Positions 1-9,373 are shown, counted from the first letter of the stretch. The stretch: 64,000 nt of DNA from Janibacter terrae NBRC 107853 (GCF_001591405.1 NZ_BCUV01000006.1:1-64000), one strand, 5' to 3'. Numbers and translations: made by a program. The notes: generated by a model from the sequence alone, not told the origin.

Positions 1-1
1 C

Positions 2-2143
2 GTCGAGGCGCACGCCCGTGCCCGGCGCGCGCTGGAGGCCGCCGCGCAGGACGTCGCGCAGGACGTCGCGGCCGCCACCGCAGCCGTGCCCGCCGGTGCG
101 CGGGGGCTCGACGCGCAGGACTGCCGTGATGCGGCCGAGGCCCACGGCGCGTGCCTCGACCGGGCGGTGCACGAGGCCGAGTCGCTCGCCCGCCTGCGCG
201 ACGAGGCCGCCGGCCTCGACCGCCGGCTGGAGCGCCACGTCGCGCTCGACGAGCAGCGTGCGGAGGAGCTCGCGCGTGCTCGCGCCGAGGCCGTCCGGGT
301 GGAGGCGCTCGCCACGGGTGTCGAGCGTGCCCGCACCACGCTGGCCCGGGTCGCCCCCCGCCTGCAGCACCTCCAGCGCCTTCAGCAGGCGCTCGCGCGC
401 GAGTCGGTCCTGACCCGCGAGCTCAGGGACGCGACCGACCTGGCCCAGGACGAGCGCGAGATCGCCCAGGACCGTCGCGACGAGGTGCAGGCCCTCGTCA
501 CCGCACGGTTGGACAACATGGCCGGCGAGCTGGCCGGACGACTCCGGGCGGGTGAGGAGTGCGCCGTCTGCGGATCCCTGGAGCACCCGCGCCCGGCCCG
601 GTCCGCCCGCCTCGTCACGCCCGAGGAGATCGAGGTGGCCCAGCAGGTGGCCGAGCGGTCCCGGGCCCGCCTCGAGAGGGTGCAGTCCGACCGGGCCGAG
701 CTCGCGACCCGGGTGGAGATCGTGCAGGCAGAGGTCGTCGAGCTGGCCGACGCGGTCGCCGCCGACGCAGAGGAGGCCGGCGAGTCAACCCCGGCCGCCA
801 CCGATCTGGCCGACCTCCTGGCCGCGCTGACCGTCGAGCGCGATGCCCTCCACGGCGTCATCGCCCTCGCCGAGGAGGTCGATGACGCCGCTGGCAGGAG
901 CGAGACCGCGGTCAAGGCCGCCGAGCACGCCGTCGCGGCGGCGGAGCAGGCCCGGGGCTCGCTGGTCTCCCGCCGGGACGGCATCGCCGAGCAGCTCGCC
1001 GCGGGCTCCGAGCGGATCCGCGAGCTGCTCACCGCGGACGCCGACGGCTGCCCCTGTGCCCTCGTCGAGCCGGAAGCCGAGGACCCGGCGACGGACGACC
1101 CGACGACCGAGCGCGAGATCGGGGTCCGGGTGAGGCACCACGCGGACGTGGTGGGGTCGGTCCACCGGCTCGCCGACGTGAGCCGGGCCCACGCGCTCCG
1201 CCAGGACGCCCTGGCCGAGGCGGCCGAGCTGCTCGCGGCCGCGCTCACGGAGCAGGCGTTCGACGACATCGACGCGGCGCTCGCCGCTGCCCTCCCCCGC
1301 GACGAGCTGGCGATCCTGGAGCATCGTGTCGCGGAGCACGAGCAGCGGTTGGCCACGGAGCGCGGGGTGCTCGAGGACGAGGACGTCGTCGCCGCACTCG
1401 CCGACGACGAGCCCGACCTGGAGTCCCTGGAGGTCGCCTCCCGTACCGCCCGCCAGGTGGCCGACGCGGCCGCACGCCGCCAGGCGACGTGGGAGGCGAC
1501 CACGCGTCGCTTCGACCGGCTGGCCCAGGTCATCCGCGACGAGTGCGCCGCGCTCGGCCCCTCCATCGAGGAGGCGGCCCTCGTGCGCCGCATGGCCGAC
1601 CTCGTGACCGGCACGAGCAGCGACAACGACAAGCGGATGCGCCTGTCGACCTACGTGCTCGCGGCCCGCCTCGAGCGCATCGCCGAGCTGGCCAACGAGC
1701 GCCTGGCCGTCATGGCCGATGGCCGGTACGAGCTCGTCCACGACGACGCCTCGGCCCGCGGCCAGCGCCGCGGAGGGCTCGGTCTGCTCGTCCGGGACCT
1801 GTGGACCGGCCGTGAACGCCCCACGAGCACCCTCTCGGGCGGGGAGTCCTTCACGACCTCGCTCGCCCTCGCCCTCGGTCTGGCCGACGCGATCCGCGAG
1901 GAGTCGGGCGGGCAGGAGTTCGGCACGCTCTTCGTCGACGAAGGCTTCGGCAGCCTCGACCAGGACTCGCTCGAGCAGGTCCTCGACGTCCTCGACCGAC
2001 TCCGCGACGGTGGTCGTGCCGTCGGCGTCGTGAGCCACGTCGGTGAGATGCGCTCCCGCATCGCCACCCGGGTACGGGTCGACAAGACCGCTCACGGCTC
2101 GAGCATCAGCGTCGAGGGCGTGCCTGCCGCCGACGTCGCCTGA
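2..2143 (+). CDS. sbcC: SbcC-like exonuclease subunit, 5'-truncated by window edge
   Basis: C-terminal 713 residues of an SMC-type ATPase, the SbcC subunit of the SbcCD nuclease that trims DNA ends and hairpins. The reading frame is open to the window edge, so the N-terminal Walker A half lies outside. A zinc-hook CxxC (C187-A-V-C190 of the visible part) sits between long charged coiled coils. The C-terminal half-ATPase has the ABC signature LSGGES (about 611-616) and a Walker B/D-loop FVDEGFGSLD (about 644-653). Full-length proteins are about 1000 residues, so roughly 300 are missing. An sbcD partner would be expected just upstream, outside the window. Confidence 0.93.
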   Translation, partial: VEAHARARRALEAAAQDVAQDVAAATAAVPAGARGLDAQDCRDAAEAHGACLDRAVHEAESLARLRDEAAGLDRRLERHVALDEQRAEELARARAEAVRVEALATGVERARTTLARVAPRLQHLQRLQQALARESVLTRELRDATDLAQDEREIAQDRRDEVQALVTARLDNMAGELAGRLRAGEECAVCGSLEHPRPARSARLVTPEEIEVAQQVAERSRARLERVQSDRAELATRVEIVQAEVVELADAVAADAEEAGESTPAATDLADLLAALTVERDALHGVIALAEEVDDAAGRSETAVKAAEHAVAAAEQARGSLVSRRDGIAEQLAAGSERIRELLTADADGCPCALVEPEAEDPATDDPTTEREIGVRVRHHADVVGSVHRLADVSRAHALRQDALAEAAELLAAALTEQAFDDIDAALAAALPRDELAILEHRVAEHEQRLATERGVLEDEDVVAALADDEPDLESLEVASRTARQVADAAARRQATWEATTRRFDRLAQVIRDECAALGPSIEEAALVRRMADLVTGTSSDNDKRMRLSTYVLAARLERIAELANERLAVMADGRYELVHDDASARGQRRGGLGLLVRDLWTGRERPTSTLSGGESFTTSLALALGLADAIREESGGQEFGTLFVDEGFGSLDQDSLEQVLDVLDRLRDGGRAVGVVSHVGEMRSRIATRVRVDKTAHGSSISVEGVPAADVA

Positions 2144-2189
2144 CGACCGGGTCGAGGTGTGCGTCGCCTGACGACCGGGTCGAGGTGTG
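2134..2189 (+). repeat. 28-bp perfect tandem duplication over the sbcC stop
   Basis: Positions 2134-2161 and 2162-2189 are identical 28-mers. The first copy contains the TGA stop of sbcC, the second lies in the intergenic space. Each copy contains CGGGTCGAGGT, which is complementary to ACCTCGACCCG at 2215-2225, so either copy can pair with it. Confidence 0.9.
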
Positions 2190-2225
2190 AACGACCGGAT
2201 AGCCGGACGCTCATACCTCGACCCG
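2176..2225. terminator. Probable bidirectional stem-loop between sbcC and gcvP
   Basis: An 11-bp arm at 2176-2186 is the reverse complement of 2215-2225, with a small inner CCGG/CCGG pairing in the loop. It lies between two convergent genes. No T-run follows, which is common for actinobacterial terminators. Confidence 0.45.
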
Positions 2226-2238
2226 CAGGACCTGCCGG

Positions 2239-5142
2239 TCAGTCCTGCTCGAAGGACTCCGGCGGGGGGCACGAGCAGACGAGGTTGCGGTCGCCGTAGG
2301 CGCCGTCGATGCGGGCCACCGGCGGCCAGTACTTGTCGGCAGCGTCGACACCGACGGGGAAGACCGCGGTCGCGCGGTCGTACCCGTGCGTCCACTCCCC
2401 CGCGATCTCGGCGGCGGTGTGCGGTGCGTGGCGCAGCACGGAGGACTCGACGTCCCCCGAGGCCGCGACGGCATCGATCTCGCCGCGGATGGCGATCATC
2501 GCGTCGCAGAACCGGTCGATCTCGCCCTTGTCCTCCGACTCCGTCGGCTCGACCATGAGGGTGCCCGCCACGGGGAAGCTCATCGTCGGCGCGTGGAAGC
2601 CGTAGTCGATGAGGCGCTTGGCGACGTCGTCGACGCTCACGCCGGACTCCTTGGTGAGGCCGCGCAGGTCGAGGATGCACTCGTGCGCGACGACGCCGCC
2701 CGGACCGGTGTAGAGGACCGGGTAGGCGTCGCCGAGGCGGTGGGCGATGTAGTTGGCGTTGAGCACGGCCACCTGCGTCGCGCGGGAGAGACCCGCGCCG
2801 CCCATGAGGCGCACGTACGCCCACGAGATCGGCAGGATGCCCGCGGACCCGTACGGCGCGGCGCTGATCGGACCCACGCCCGTCCCGGGGCCCGCAGCGG
2901 GTGCGAGCGGGTGGTTGGGCAGGTACGGCGCGAGGTGCTCGCGCACCCCCACCGGACCCACGCCCGGACCGCCGCCGCCGTGGGGGATGCAGAAGGTCTT
3001 GTGCAGGTTGAGGTGGCTGACGTCGGCACCGAACTTGCCGGGCTGGGCGAGCCCGACGAGCGCGTTGAGGTTGGCACCGTCGACGTAGACCTGGCCGCCC
3101 GCGTCGTGGACGAGGGCGCAGAGCTCGCTGATGGTGTCCTCGAAGACGCCATGCGTGCTCGGGTAGGTGACCATGATGGCCGCGAGCTCGTCCCGGTGCT
3201 TGTCGATCTTGGCCCGCAGGTCGTCCATGTCGACGTCGCCGCCGTCGGCCGTCTTGACGACGACGACCTTCATGCCCGCCATCACCGCCGACGCGGCGTT
3301 GGTGCCGTGCGCACTTGCCGGGATGAGGCAGATGGTGCGCTGGTCCTGCCCGTTGGCCGCGTGGTGCGCCCGGATGGCGAGGAGGCCAGCGAGCTCGCCC
3401 TGGGAGCCGGCATTGGGCTGGAGGGAGACCGAGTGGTAGCCCGTCACCTCGCTCAGCCAGCCGCTCAGCTGAGCGATGAGCTCACGGATCCCGACCGTCT
3501 GGTCGTCGGGAGCGAAGGGGTGCAGCCCGGCGAACTCCGGCCACGTGATCGAGACCATCTCGGTCGTCGCGTTGAGCTTCATCGTGCACGAACCGAGCGG
3601 GATCATGCCGCGGTCGAGGGCGAAGTCCCGGTCGGACAGGCGACGCAGGTAGCGCAGCATCGCCGTCTCGCTGCGGTGCGCGTGGAACACCGGGTGGGTG
3701 AGGTACTCGCTCGTGCGCAGCAGCTGGCTGGGCCAGTCGGGGGTGACCCGGGGGGCGTGGGAGCCGTCGACCTCGAGCGGGTCCACGGAGTCGGTGGTCG
3801 CGCCGAGGGCCCGCTCCACCGCGGCCACCTCGCCCGGGTCCGTCGTCTCGTCGACGGACAGCAGGACGGTCTGCTCGTCGTGCTTCCAGATGTTGACGCC
3901 CGCCTCGAGTGCCGCGGCGACGGCGGCGTCCGCGCCACCGGCCACGGTGACCCGCAGCGTGTCGAACCACGGTCCGTCGGCGACCTCGAGGCCGGCCGCA
4001 CGCAGCTTGTCGGCCAGGCTCACCGCGGTGCCGTGCACGCGCTCGGCGATCGCCCGGAGCCCGTCAGGACCGTGGTAGACGGCGTACATCGATGCCATGA
4101 CCGCGAGCAGCACCTGCGCCGTGCAGATGTTGCTCGTCGCCTTGTCACGGCGGATGTGCTGCTCGCGCGTCTGCAGAGCGAGGCGGTAGGCGGGACGACC
4201 GGCGGCGTCGACCGAGACACCGACGAGGCGCCCGGGCAGGGTGCGCTCGAGGCCCTCGCGCACGGCCATGTAGCCCGCATGGGGGCCACCGAAGGCCATC
4301 GGGACACCGAAGCGCTGGGTCGTGCCGACGGCGACGTCCGCGCCCCACTCCCCCGGCGAGGTGAGCAGCGTGAGTGCGAGCAGGTCCGCGGCAGCGGTCA
4401 CCAGGGCCCCGACCTCGTGGGCCGCCTCCGTCAGCGCCCGCCAGTCGGTGATGATGCCGTCGGCGCCCGGGTACTGCACGAGGACGCCGAAGACCTCGCG
4501 GTCGCCGGCAGCGGCCCGCAGCTCGGCCGCGGAGCCCACGCCGGAGAGGTCGGCCACGACGACGTCGAGCCCGAGCGGCACGGCACGGGTGCGGATCACG
4601 GCCTGGGTCTGGGGGAAGGTGTTGGTGTCGAGGACGAGGACGGCGTCCTTGGCCACCTTGCTCGAGCGCCGCATGACGGTCATCGCCTCCGCGGCCGCCG
4701 TGCCCTCGTCGAGGAGCGAGGAGCCGGAGGTCTGCAGGCCGGTGAGGTCGGCGACCATCGTCTGGAAGTTGAGCAGTGCCTCGAGGCGGCCCTGGCTGAT
4801 CTCGGGCTGGTAGGGCGTGTACGCCGTGTACCAGGCCGGGTTCTCCAGGACATTGCGCTGGATGACCGACGGGGTGATGGTCCCGTAGTAGCCCAAGCCG
4901 ATCATCGACGTCAGCACGGTGTTGCGGGAGGCGAGGGCGCGCAGCTCCTCGATGGTGGCGAGCTCGCTCGGCGAGGCCGGGATCTGCAGCGCGTCGGTCT
5001 GCCGGATCGCGCCCGGGACGGCGGCGTCGCAGAGGGCCTCGAGGCTGGGCTGGCCGATCGCGGCCAGCATCTGCTCGACGTCGTCCTCGCGGGGACCGAC
5101 GTGACGACCGACGAACTCGGACAGGGGGGACGAGGCGCTCAT
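2239..5142 (-). CDS. gcvP: Glycine dehydrogenase (aminomethyl-transferring), P protein
   Basis: The 967-residue PLP-dependent P protein of the glycine cleavage system; it decarboxylates glycine and passes the aminomethyl group to the lipoyl arm of GcvH (encoded at 7853-8242). Single-chain, full-length form. The PLP lysine is in the [16 protein letters not shown] motif, K715. The frame is open further upstream, but the ATG at 5142 is preferred: it has a GGGAG ribosome site, the protein then begins in the conserved region ([17 protein letters not shown]), and upstream sequence is a riboswitch. gcvT is not in the window. Expression should respond to glycine through that riboswitch. Confidence 0.97.
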   Translation of the reverse strand: MSASSPLSEFVGRHVGPREDDVEQMLAAIGQPSLEALCDAAVPGAIRQTDALQIPASPSELATIEELRALASRNTVLTSMIGLGYYGTITPSVIQRNVLENPAWYTAYTPYQPEISQGRLEALLNFQTMVADLTGLQTSGSSLLDEGTAAAEAMTVMRRSSKVAKDAVLVLDTNTFPQTQAVIRTRAVPLGLDVVVADLSGVGSAAELRAAAGDREVFGVLVQYPGADGIITDWRALTEAAHEVGALVTAAADLLALTLLTSPGEWGADVAVGTTQRFGVPMAFGGPHAGYMAVREGLERTLPGRLVGVSVDAAGRPAYRLALQTREQHIRRDKATSNICTAQVLLAVMASMYAVYHGPDGLRAIAERVHGTAVSLADKLRAAGLEVADGPWFDTLRVTVAGGADAAVAAALEAGVNIWKHDEQTVLLSVDETTDPGEVAAVERALGATTDSVDPLEVDGSHAPRVTPDWPSQLLRTSEYLTHPVFHAHRSETAMLRYLRRLSDRDFALDRGMIPLGSCTMKLNATTEMVSITWPEFAGLHPFAPDDQTVGIRELIAQLSGWLSEVTGYHSVSLQPNAGSQGELAGLLAIRAHHAANGQDQRTICLIPASAHGTNAASAVMAGMKVVVVKTADGGDVDMDDLRAKIDKHRDELAAIMVTYPSTHGVFEDTISELCALVHDAGGQVYVDGANLNALVGLAQPGKFGADVSHLNLHKTFCIPHGGGGPGVGPVGVREHLAPYLPNHPLAPAAGPGTGVGPISAAPYGSAGILPISWAYVRLMGGAGLSRATQVAVLNANYIAHRLGDAYPVLYTGPGGVVAHECILDLRGLTKESGVSVDDVAKRLIDYGFHAPTMSFPVAGTLMVEPTESEDKGEIDRFCDAMIAIRGEIDAVAASGDVESSVLRHAPHTAAEIAGEWTHGYDRATAVFPVGVDAADKYWPPVARIDGAYGDRNLVCSCPPPESFEQD

Positions 5143-5190
5143 GAGGCTCCCTTGGGCGTGGGTGGACACAAAGCCAGCCTCCCCTTCTGT

Positions 5191-5305
5191 CACGCGGGAG
5201 CGCTCCAGAGGTGCCTGATCCACGAGGTCCTGGCGCCTGAGAGGTTCCGGGGAGTTTGCCCCTTCGGCGCCTCGCGCGGTGCGCGAGGACTCTCCCCCAT
5301 GGGGT
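5191..5305 (-). promoter_or_regulatory. Glycine riboswitch in the gcvP leader
   Basis: Read on the minus strand, the leader has the aptamer core blocks in order: GGGGGAGAGTCC, a GC-rich hairpin, GCGCCGAAGGGGCAAACTCC, then CTCTCAGGCGCCAGGACC. These match the conserved glycine aptamer (GCCGAAGG-GCAA and CTCTCAGG...AGGAC). Only one complete aptamer is visible, followed by a short GGAGCGCTCC hairpin, as in singlet glycine riboswitches with a ghost second domain. It ends about 50 nt before the gcvP ATG, consistent with ON-type control by glycine. Confidence 0.9.
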
Positions 5306-5350
5306 GAGCAGCGGCCACAGGTTATCAGCGCCGGGCGACCCGGCAGGGAC

Positions 5351-5932
5351 TCAGGCCAGCTTGGCGCGGCGTCGGGCCGACAGCTCGTCGCCCGGCAGCT
5401 CGGTGGGCGAACCGCCCTCGGTGTCGCCTCCGAGGCGCTCGCTCGGGATCTCGAGCAGAGAACCCTCGACCTCGCGCCAGACCCGGCCCACGGCGATGCC
5501 GAAGACGCCCTGACCGCCCTGGACGAGGTCGATGACCTCGTCGGCGGAGGTGCACTCGTAGACGCTGGCTCCGTCGCTCATCAGGGTGATCTGGGCCAGG
5601 TCCTCGACACCGCGCTCCCGCAGGTGGGCGATGGCCACGCGGATCTGCTGCAGGGAGACTCCGGTGTCGAGCAGGCGCTTGACGACCTTGAGGACGAGGA
5701 TGTCGCGGAAGCCGTAGAGCCGCTGGCTGCCGGAGCCGGCAGCACCCCGGAGCGAGGGCTCGACGAGACCGGTGCGGGCCCAGTAGTCGAGCTGGCGGTA
5801 GGTGATGCCGGCGGCGCTGCACGCGGCCGGGCCCCGGTACCCGATGTCCTCGGACAGCTCGGGCAGGTCGTCGTCGAAGAGCACGCCCTGGGCGCGGCCG
5901 GTCACCGGGCCCTCGTCGTTGGTGGCGTCCAC
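5351..5932 (-). CDS. MerR-family regulator (Rv1830-type)
   Basis: A 193-residue MerR-type protein. The winged helix-turn-helix ([25 protein letters not shown], given in part: [15 protein letters not shown]) starts near residue 37, followed by [25 protein letters not shown] and a C-terminal regulatory region. Gene order relative to the DUF151 nuclease and gcvP matches mycobacterial Rv1830, a MerR protein linked to growth and division control. GTG at 5932 is chosen because AGGAGGG lies 6 nt upstream; an upstream GTG at 5983 is possible but has no such site. No metal-binding cysteines of the classical MerR sensors are evident in the C-terminal part. Confidence 0.88.
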   Translation of the reverse strand: MDATNDEGPVTGRAQGVLFDDDLPELSEDIGYRGPAACSAAGITYRQLDYWARTGLVEPSLRGAAGSGSQRLYGFRDILVLKVVKRLLDTGVSLQQIRVAIAHLRERGVEDLAQITLMSDGASVYECTSADEVIDLVQGGQGVFGIAVGRVWREVEGSLLEIPSERLGGDTEGGSPTELPGDELSARRRAKLA

Positions 5933-6075
5933 TGCGCCCTCCTGCTTCGCTGTCGCCCCATCCCGAGCGGATGGGAATGACACCGGTGTGCTCCGGTGAT
6001 GTCTTCGACGCTACGGCGGTCCGAGGGGGTCGTCAAACACCCCGCGCGGGGTGGCCCGACGCGTGTCGGTAACGA

Positions 6076-6564
6076 TCAGGTCGCGGAGGGGCCCTCGTCG
6101 GGGGCCTCGAAGTCCTCCGGGGAGACCTCGTCGAGGAACTCCTTGAACTTGGCGACCTCGTCCTCCTCCTCGTCCGAGGACTCGATCCCGACCTCGTCGA
6201 GCACCTCGTCCGTGGCGAGGATCTCGGCGTCGGTGCGCAGGGCCAGGGCGATGCCGTCGGAGGTGCGCGCTGAGATCTCGGTGCTGTCGTCGAGGACGAG
6301 CGTGGCGTGGAAGACGCCCTCGAGCACGGCGTCGATCCGCACGGTCGTCAGGGTGCGGCCGAGCGCCTCGAGCACGTCGACGAGGAGGTCGTGGGTCAGC
6401 GGCCGGGGCGGCTGGACCCCCTCCTGCGCGTAGGCGATCGCGGTGGCCTCGGCGGCACCGATCCAGATCGGCACGTGCCGGCCACCATCACGCTCCCGCA
6501 GGAGCACGATCGGCTGGGAGGTGGGCATCTCCACCCGGACCCCGAGGACGTCGAGCGGCTTCAC
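6076..6564 (-). CDS. Bifunctional nuclease family protein (DUF151)
   Basis: A 162-residue protein of the DUF151/bifunctional-nuclease family, whose plant members have DNase and RNase activity; the bacterial role is unsettled. Recognised by the LLRERDGGRHVPIWIGAAEATAIA core and by RPLTHDLLVDVL. The acidic C-terminus, with a DEVAKFKEFLDEVSPEDFEA-like segment, matches the mycobacterial Rv1829 protein end to end. The start codon GTG at 6564 has AGGAGG directly against it, unusually close, but the N-terminus aligns with the family. It lies between two MerR genes and is probably cotranscribed with them. Confidence 0.9.
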   Translation of the reverse strand: MKPLDVLGVRVEMPTSQPIVLLRERDGGRHVPIWIGAAEATAIAYAQEGVQPPRPLTHDLLVDVLEALGRTLTTVRIDAVLEGVFHATLVLDDSTEISARTSDGIALALRTDAEILATDEVLDEVGIESSDEEEDEVAKFKEFLDEVSPEDFEAPDEGPSAT

Positions 6565-6596
6565 CCTCCTACCGTATCCCGCCGGCCGGGCCCCGG

Positions 6597-7298
6597 TCAG
6601 GAGGTGGCGCCCAGAGCCCGCCGGAGCAGGGCCTCGTGCAGCCCCAGGCAGTCCTCGAGGACCTGCCGCTGCACGGCGTCGTCGTCGAGTCCCTCCGCGG
6701 CCTCGGCCCGCCCGCGCAGCGACCGCTGCCCGAGGACGTGCTCGGCCAGCCCGACCTCGCGCTCGGCGGCGCTCTTGAAGGGGCGCAGGTGGCGCACGTC
6801 GATCCCCGCGTCGACCAGTGAGCCGCAGGCCCTCGCCACCTCGAGGTCGTCGGCGTCGAAGTGCTCGCGGGCCTTGGGCAGCAGCCCGTACGACACGAGC
6901 TCGCGGAAGGTCGTGGTGTCGATGTCCGCGGCCTGCTGCAGCTCGATCGCGGTGAGGCGAAGGGGGGTCCGCCCCCGCGCCGCCAGTCGCCCCTCCTCCG
7001 CCTCGGGTCGCGTGGGGGCGACCGCTGCACCGTCGCCGTCGACCTCGAGGCCCCGGTCGAGCGCGTCCAACCGCTCACGGATGACCTTGAGCGGCCAGAA
7101 GCGGTCGCGCTGGGCCGCGAGGACGAACCGCAGCCGCTCCACGTCAGAGGGCGCGTACCGGCGGTACCCGGATGCGGTGCGGGCGGGGGTGATCAGACCC
7201 TCGCTCTCGAGGAATCTCACCTTGCTGATCGTCACCTCGGGGAACTCGCCCTCGAGCCGGGCGATGAGGGCTCCGATCCCGATGCGGTCGTCAGGCAC
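6597..7298 (-). CDS. ftsR: MerR-family cell-division regulator FtsR-type
   Basis: A 233-residue MerR-type regulator with winged helix near residues 20-60 (SKVRFLESEGLITPARTASG, YRRYAPSDVERLRFVLAAQ). Its place between the FHA gene and the DUF151 gene is the conserved actinobacterial position of FtsR (Corynebacterium) / Rv1828, which regulates division and growth genes. The C-terminal half shows a second helical region (ELQQAADIDTTTFRELVSYG) typical of this subfamily. Start is GTG at 7298, 18 nt downstream of the FHA stop. The symbol rests on gene order and similarity, not on a tested function. Confidence 0.82.
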   Translation of the reverse strand: MPDDRIGIGALIARLEGEFPEVTISKVRFLESEGLITPARTASGYRRYAPSDVERLRFVLAAQRDRFWPLKVIRERLDALDRGLEVDGDGAAVAPTRPEAEEGRLAARGRTPLRLTAIELQQAADIDTTTFRELVSYGLLPKAREHFDADDLEVARACGSLVDAGIDVRHLRPFKSAAEREVGLAEHVLGQRSLRGRAEAAEGLDDDAVQRQVLEDCLGLHEALLRRALGATS

Positions 7299-7316
7299 GG
7301 CGACTCGCGCGGCCCG

Positions 7317-7766
7317 TCAGGCCGCGGAGCTGGCGTAGTACACGAGGCGGAACTTGCCGATCTGCACCTCGTCGCCGGTCCGCAGCGCCGTCTGGTCGAT
7401 GCGCTCCTTGTTGACGTAGGTGCCGTTGAGCGAGCCCACGTCGCGCACCCCGAAGCCGTGCTCCTCCCGGGAGAAGACGGCGTGCTTGCGCGAGACGGTG
7501 ACGTCGTCGAGGAAGATGTCGCTCTCCGGGCCGCGGCCGGTCGTGACCTCGGCGTCGTCGAGCAGGAAGCGGGCGCCGGTGTTGGGTCCACGGAGCACGA
7601 TGAGCAGCGCGGTGCCCGGGTGCAGGGCATCGACGGTCGCCTGCTCGTCCCGCGTCAGGTGGTAGTCGGATTCCGAGATGTCCCCGGGGACATTGGCCCC
7701 GATCCCCGTGAACTGCTGGGTGGCGGGGTCCTGCCGCCCGGGGCGCTCCTGGTCGTCGCCGTTCAT
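7317..7766 (-). CDS. garA: FHA-domain protein, GarA/OdhI family
   Basis: A 149-residue phosphopeptide-binding protein. The FHA domain covers about residues 55-140 with the GR (TTGRGPESDIFLDD), SRKH and NGTYVN signatures. In mycobacteria and corynebacteria the ortholog inhibits 2-oxoglutarate dehydrogenase and is switched by phosphorylation of an N-terminal ETTSVF motif. That motif is absent here; the N-terminus instead offers T-Q-Q-F (residues about 17-20). Start ATG 7766 has AGGAGGG 9 nt upstream. It sits between gcvH and ftsR, the conserved actinobacterial position. Confidence 0.9.
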   Translation of the reverse strand: MNGDDQERPGRQDPATQQFTGIGANVPGDISESDYHLTRDEQATVDALHPGTALLIVLRGPNTGARFLLDDAEVTTGRGPESDIFLDDVTVSRKHAVFSREEHGFGVRDVGSLNGTYVNKERIDQTALRTGDEVQIGKFRLVYYASSAA

Positions 7767-7803
7767 CCGACGCTCCCTCCTGTCGTGTCCGTGTCAAGCC
7801 TAC

Positions 7804-7831
7804 GTGACCGGCCCCACATCGGGCCGGTCAC
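7804..7831. terminator. Stem-loop terminator after gcvH
   Basis: GTGACCGGCCC (7804-7814) pairs perfectly with GGGCCGGTCAC (7821-7831) across a 6-nt loop. It lies just downstream of the gcvH stop and upstream of the FHA gene, so it can separate the two transcription units. Confidence 0.65.
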
Positions 7832-7852
7832 GGTCTGTCCTTGGGCGGTGCG

Positions 7853-8242
7853 TCAGCCGATCTCCGACTGGTACGCCGCGGCGTCCAGCAGCCCGGAGAG
7901 GTCGGTGCCCTCGGCGAGCTCGAGCTCGTACATCCAGCCCTCACCATAGGGGTCGGAGTTCACCAGCTCCGGCGTGGCGTCGAGGGCCTCGTTGACCGCC
8001 GTGACGTTGCCGGCGAGGGGCGCGTACAGGTCGCTGACCGACTTGGTCGACTCGACCTCCCCGCACGAGTCGCCGGAGTCGATCGTGTCACCGACGGTCG
8101 GGAGGCTGACGTAGACGACATCGCCGAGGGCCTCCTGGGCGTAGTGGGTGATGCCCACGCGCACCGAGCCGCCGTCCATCTCACGCACCCACTCGTGGTC
8201 GGTGGTGTACCTCAGGTCCTCGGGGTAGGTCGCGTCGCTCAT
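7853..8242 (-). CDS. gcvH: Glycine cleavage system H protein
   Basis: A 129-residue lipoyl carrier protein of the glycine cleavage complex. The lipoylated lysine is K67 in GEVESTKSVSDLYAP. ATG at 8242 is chosen over the ATG at 8254 because GAGGAG lies directly upstream and the family N-terminus (YPEDLRYTTDHEWV) then begins near residue 6. It follows the DUF881 gene by 22 nt. Its partner gcvP is 5 kb away behind its own riboswitch; no riboswitch is visible before gcvH. Confidence 0.96.
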   Translation of the reverse strand: MSDATYPEDLRYTTDHEWVREMDGGSVRVGITHYAQEALGDVVYVSLPTVGDTIDSGDSCGEVESTKSVSDLYAPLAGNVTAVNEALDATPELVNSDPYGEGWMYELELAEGTDLSGLLDAAAYQSEIG

Positions 8243-8264
8243 CTCTCTCCTCATCGAGCCCGGA

Positions 8265-9044
8265 TCACTTCGAGCCGTCTGTCGGCTCCGGGACGGGCTG
8301 AGCGTAACGAGGGGGTGAATCGGTGTGCAACGCGTCCACGTTGATCGACGCGTACTCCTTGATCGTCACCTCGCCCCCCTTGCTGCGCACGGACTCCGAC
8401 ACGCCGCCCGGGATCTCCATCGCGGAGCTCATCGTCTGGGGGTCGCCGATGACGATGAACTCGTACGGCTGCTCCAGCTGCTGGCCGTCCGCCTCGACTC
8501 CGCGCTCGCCGTCGCGGAACCAGGTGCTCGCGACGACGCGCACGTCGCCGACCTGCATCGCCTCGGCGCCGGCGTCACGCAGCTCCTGCACCGCGTCGAG
8601 CAGCGCGGCCGCGTCGACCTGGCCGTCGGCGTCGTCGATCGTCAGCCGGATGCCCGGGCCGGTGGCCCGCTGGGTGCCGGCGAGGATCCCGAGGGTGTCC
8701 GCCCGTTCCTGCGCGGCGGCGATCGCCTCGGGCGAGTTGTCCTCGCTGTTGGCCAGGCCGTCGCGGGTGGTCTCCAGCTCCGCGATCTCGTCGTCGAGGC
8801 GGGTGCCGTTCTGCGTCACGTCGTCGAGGATGCGCACGAGCTCGTCCTGGCGCAGGTCCTCCAGCCCCTGGGACTGCGTCTGGCGCACCTGGGTCGCGAT
8901 GGCGAAGCCGAGGAGGCAGGCGAGCAGCAGGGCGAACCCGTTCGCGCGGGTCGCCCGGGGCCGCGCCATGAGGTACACACGCCGCCAGGCGCTCGTCTCC
9001 TCCGGGCTCTCCCGCGGCTCCGGACCGCCGCCCTGCGCGCTCAT
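8265..9044 (-). CDS. DUF881 membrane-anchored protein
   Basis: A 259-residue protein with one N-terminal membrane segment (FALLLACLLGFAIATQ, about 38-53), a coiled coil (about 60-110) and an extracytoplasmic DUF881 domain (GPGIRLTIDDADGQVD, EAMQVGDVRVV, YEFIVIGDPQTM). DUF881 proteins occur in division/sporulation-linked clusters of Gram-positives, often beside the small basic protein; the biochemical role is unknown. It overlaps the DUF1290 gene by 4 nt and forms an operon with that gene and a second DUF881 gene. Confidence 0.9.
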   Translation of the reverse strand: MSAQGGGPEPRESPEETSAWRRVYLMARPRATRANGFALLLACLLGFAIATQVRQTQSQGLEDLRQDELVRILDDVTQNGTRLDDEIAELETTRDGLANSEDNSPEAIAAAQERADTLGILAGTQRATGPGIRLTIDDADGQVDAAALLDAVQELRDAGAEAMQVGDVRVVASTWFRDGERGVEADGQQLEQPYEFIVIGDPQTMSSAMEIPGGVSESVRSKGGEVTIKEYASINVDALHTDSPPRYAQPVPEPTDGSK

Positions 9045-9373
9045 GCCTTGAAGAGGTGGCGGCGGATCGAGGCCACGTTGGAGAAGATCCGCACGCCGAG
9101 GACGACGACGACACCGGTCGACAGCTGCGAGCCGACGCCGAGCTGGTCACCGAGGAAGACGATGAAGGCCGCGACGACGACGTTCGACAGGAAGCTGACG
9201 ACGAAGACCTTGTCGTCGAAGATCCCGTCGAGCGTCGCGCGCACGGCGCCGAAGACGGCGTCGAGGGCGGCGATGACCGCGATCGGCAGGTAGGGCTGCA
9301 ACCAGATCGGGACGTCCGGTTGCAGCACGAGGCCGAGGATGACCCCGACGACGAGCCCCAGGGCGGGGATCAT
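9041..9373 (-). CDS. Small basic protein, DUF1290 (Sbp)
   Basis: A 110-residue membrane protein with hydrophobic segments near 1-20, 28-45, 57-75 and 85-100, corresponding to the DUF1290/Sbp family. ATG 9373 has GGAGA upstream. It is flanked by two DUF881 genes with 4-nt overlaps on both sides, the same arrangement as Rv1823-Rv1825, implying a membrane complex. A longer frame exists upstream but lies wholly within the preceding gene. Confidence 0.9.
   Translation of the reverse strand: MIPALGLVVGVILGLVLQPDVPIWLQPYLPIAVIAALDAVFGAVRATLDGIFDDKVFVVSFLSNVVVAAFIVFLGDQLGVGSQLSTGVVVVLGVRIFSNVASIRRHLFKA

Noticed and set aside
2386-5307. Long plus-strand open frame of 973 codons over gcvP
   Set aside because: It is the antisense shadow of gcvP; composition is Arg/Gly/Val-rich and incoherent, a normal effect of high GC.
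8242-8270. Second glycine riboswitch before gcvH
   Set aside because: Only 22 nt separate gcvH from the preceding gene and no aptamer core is present.
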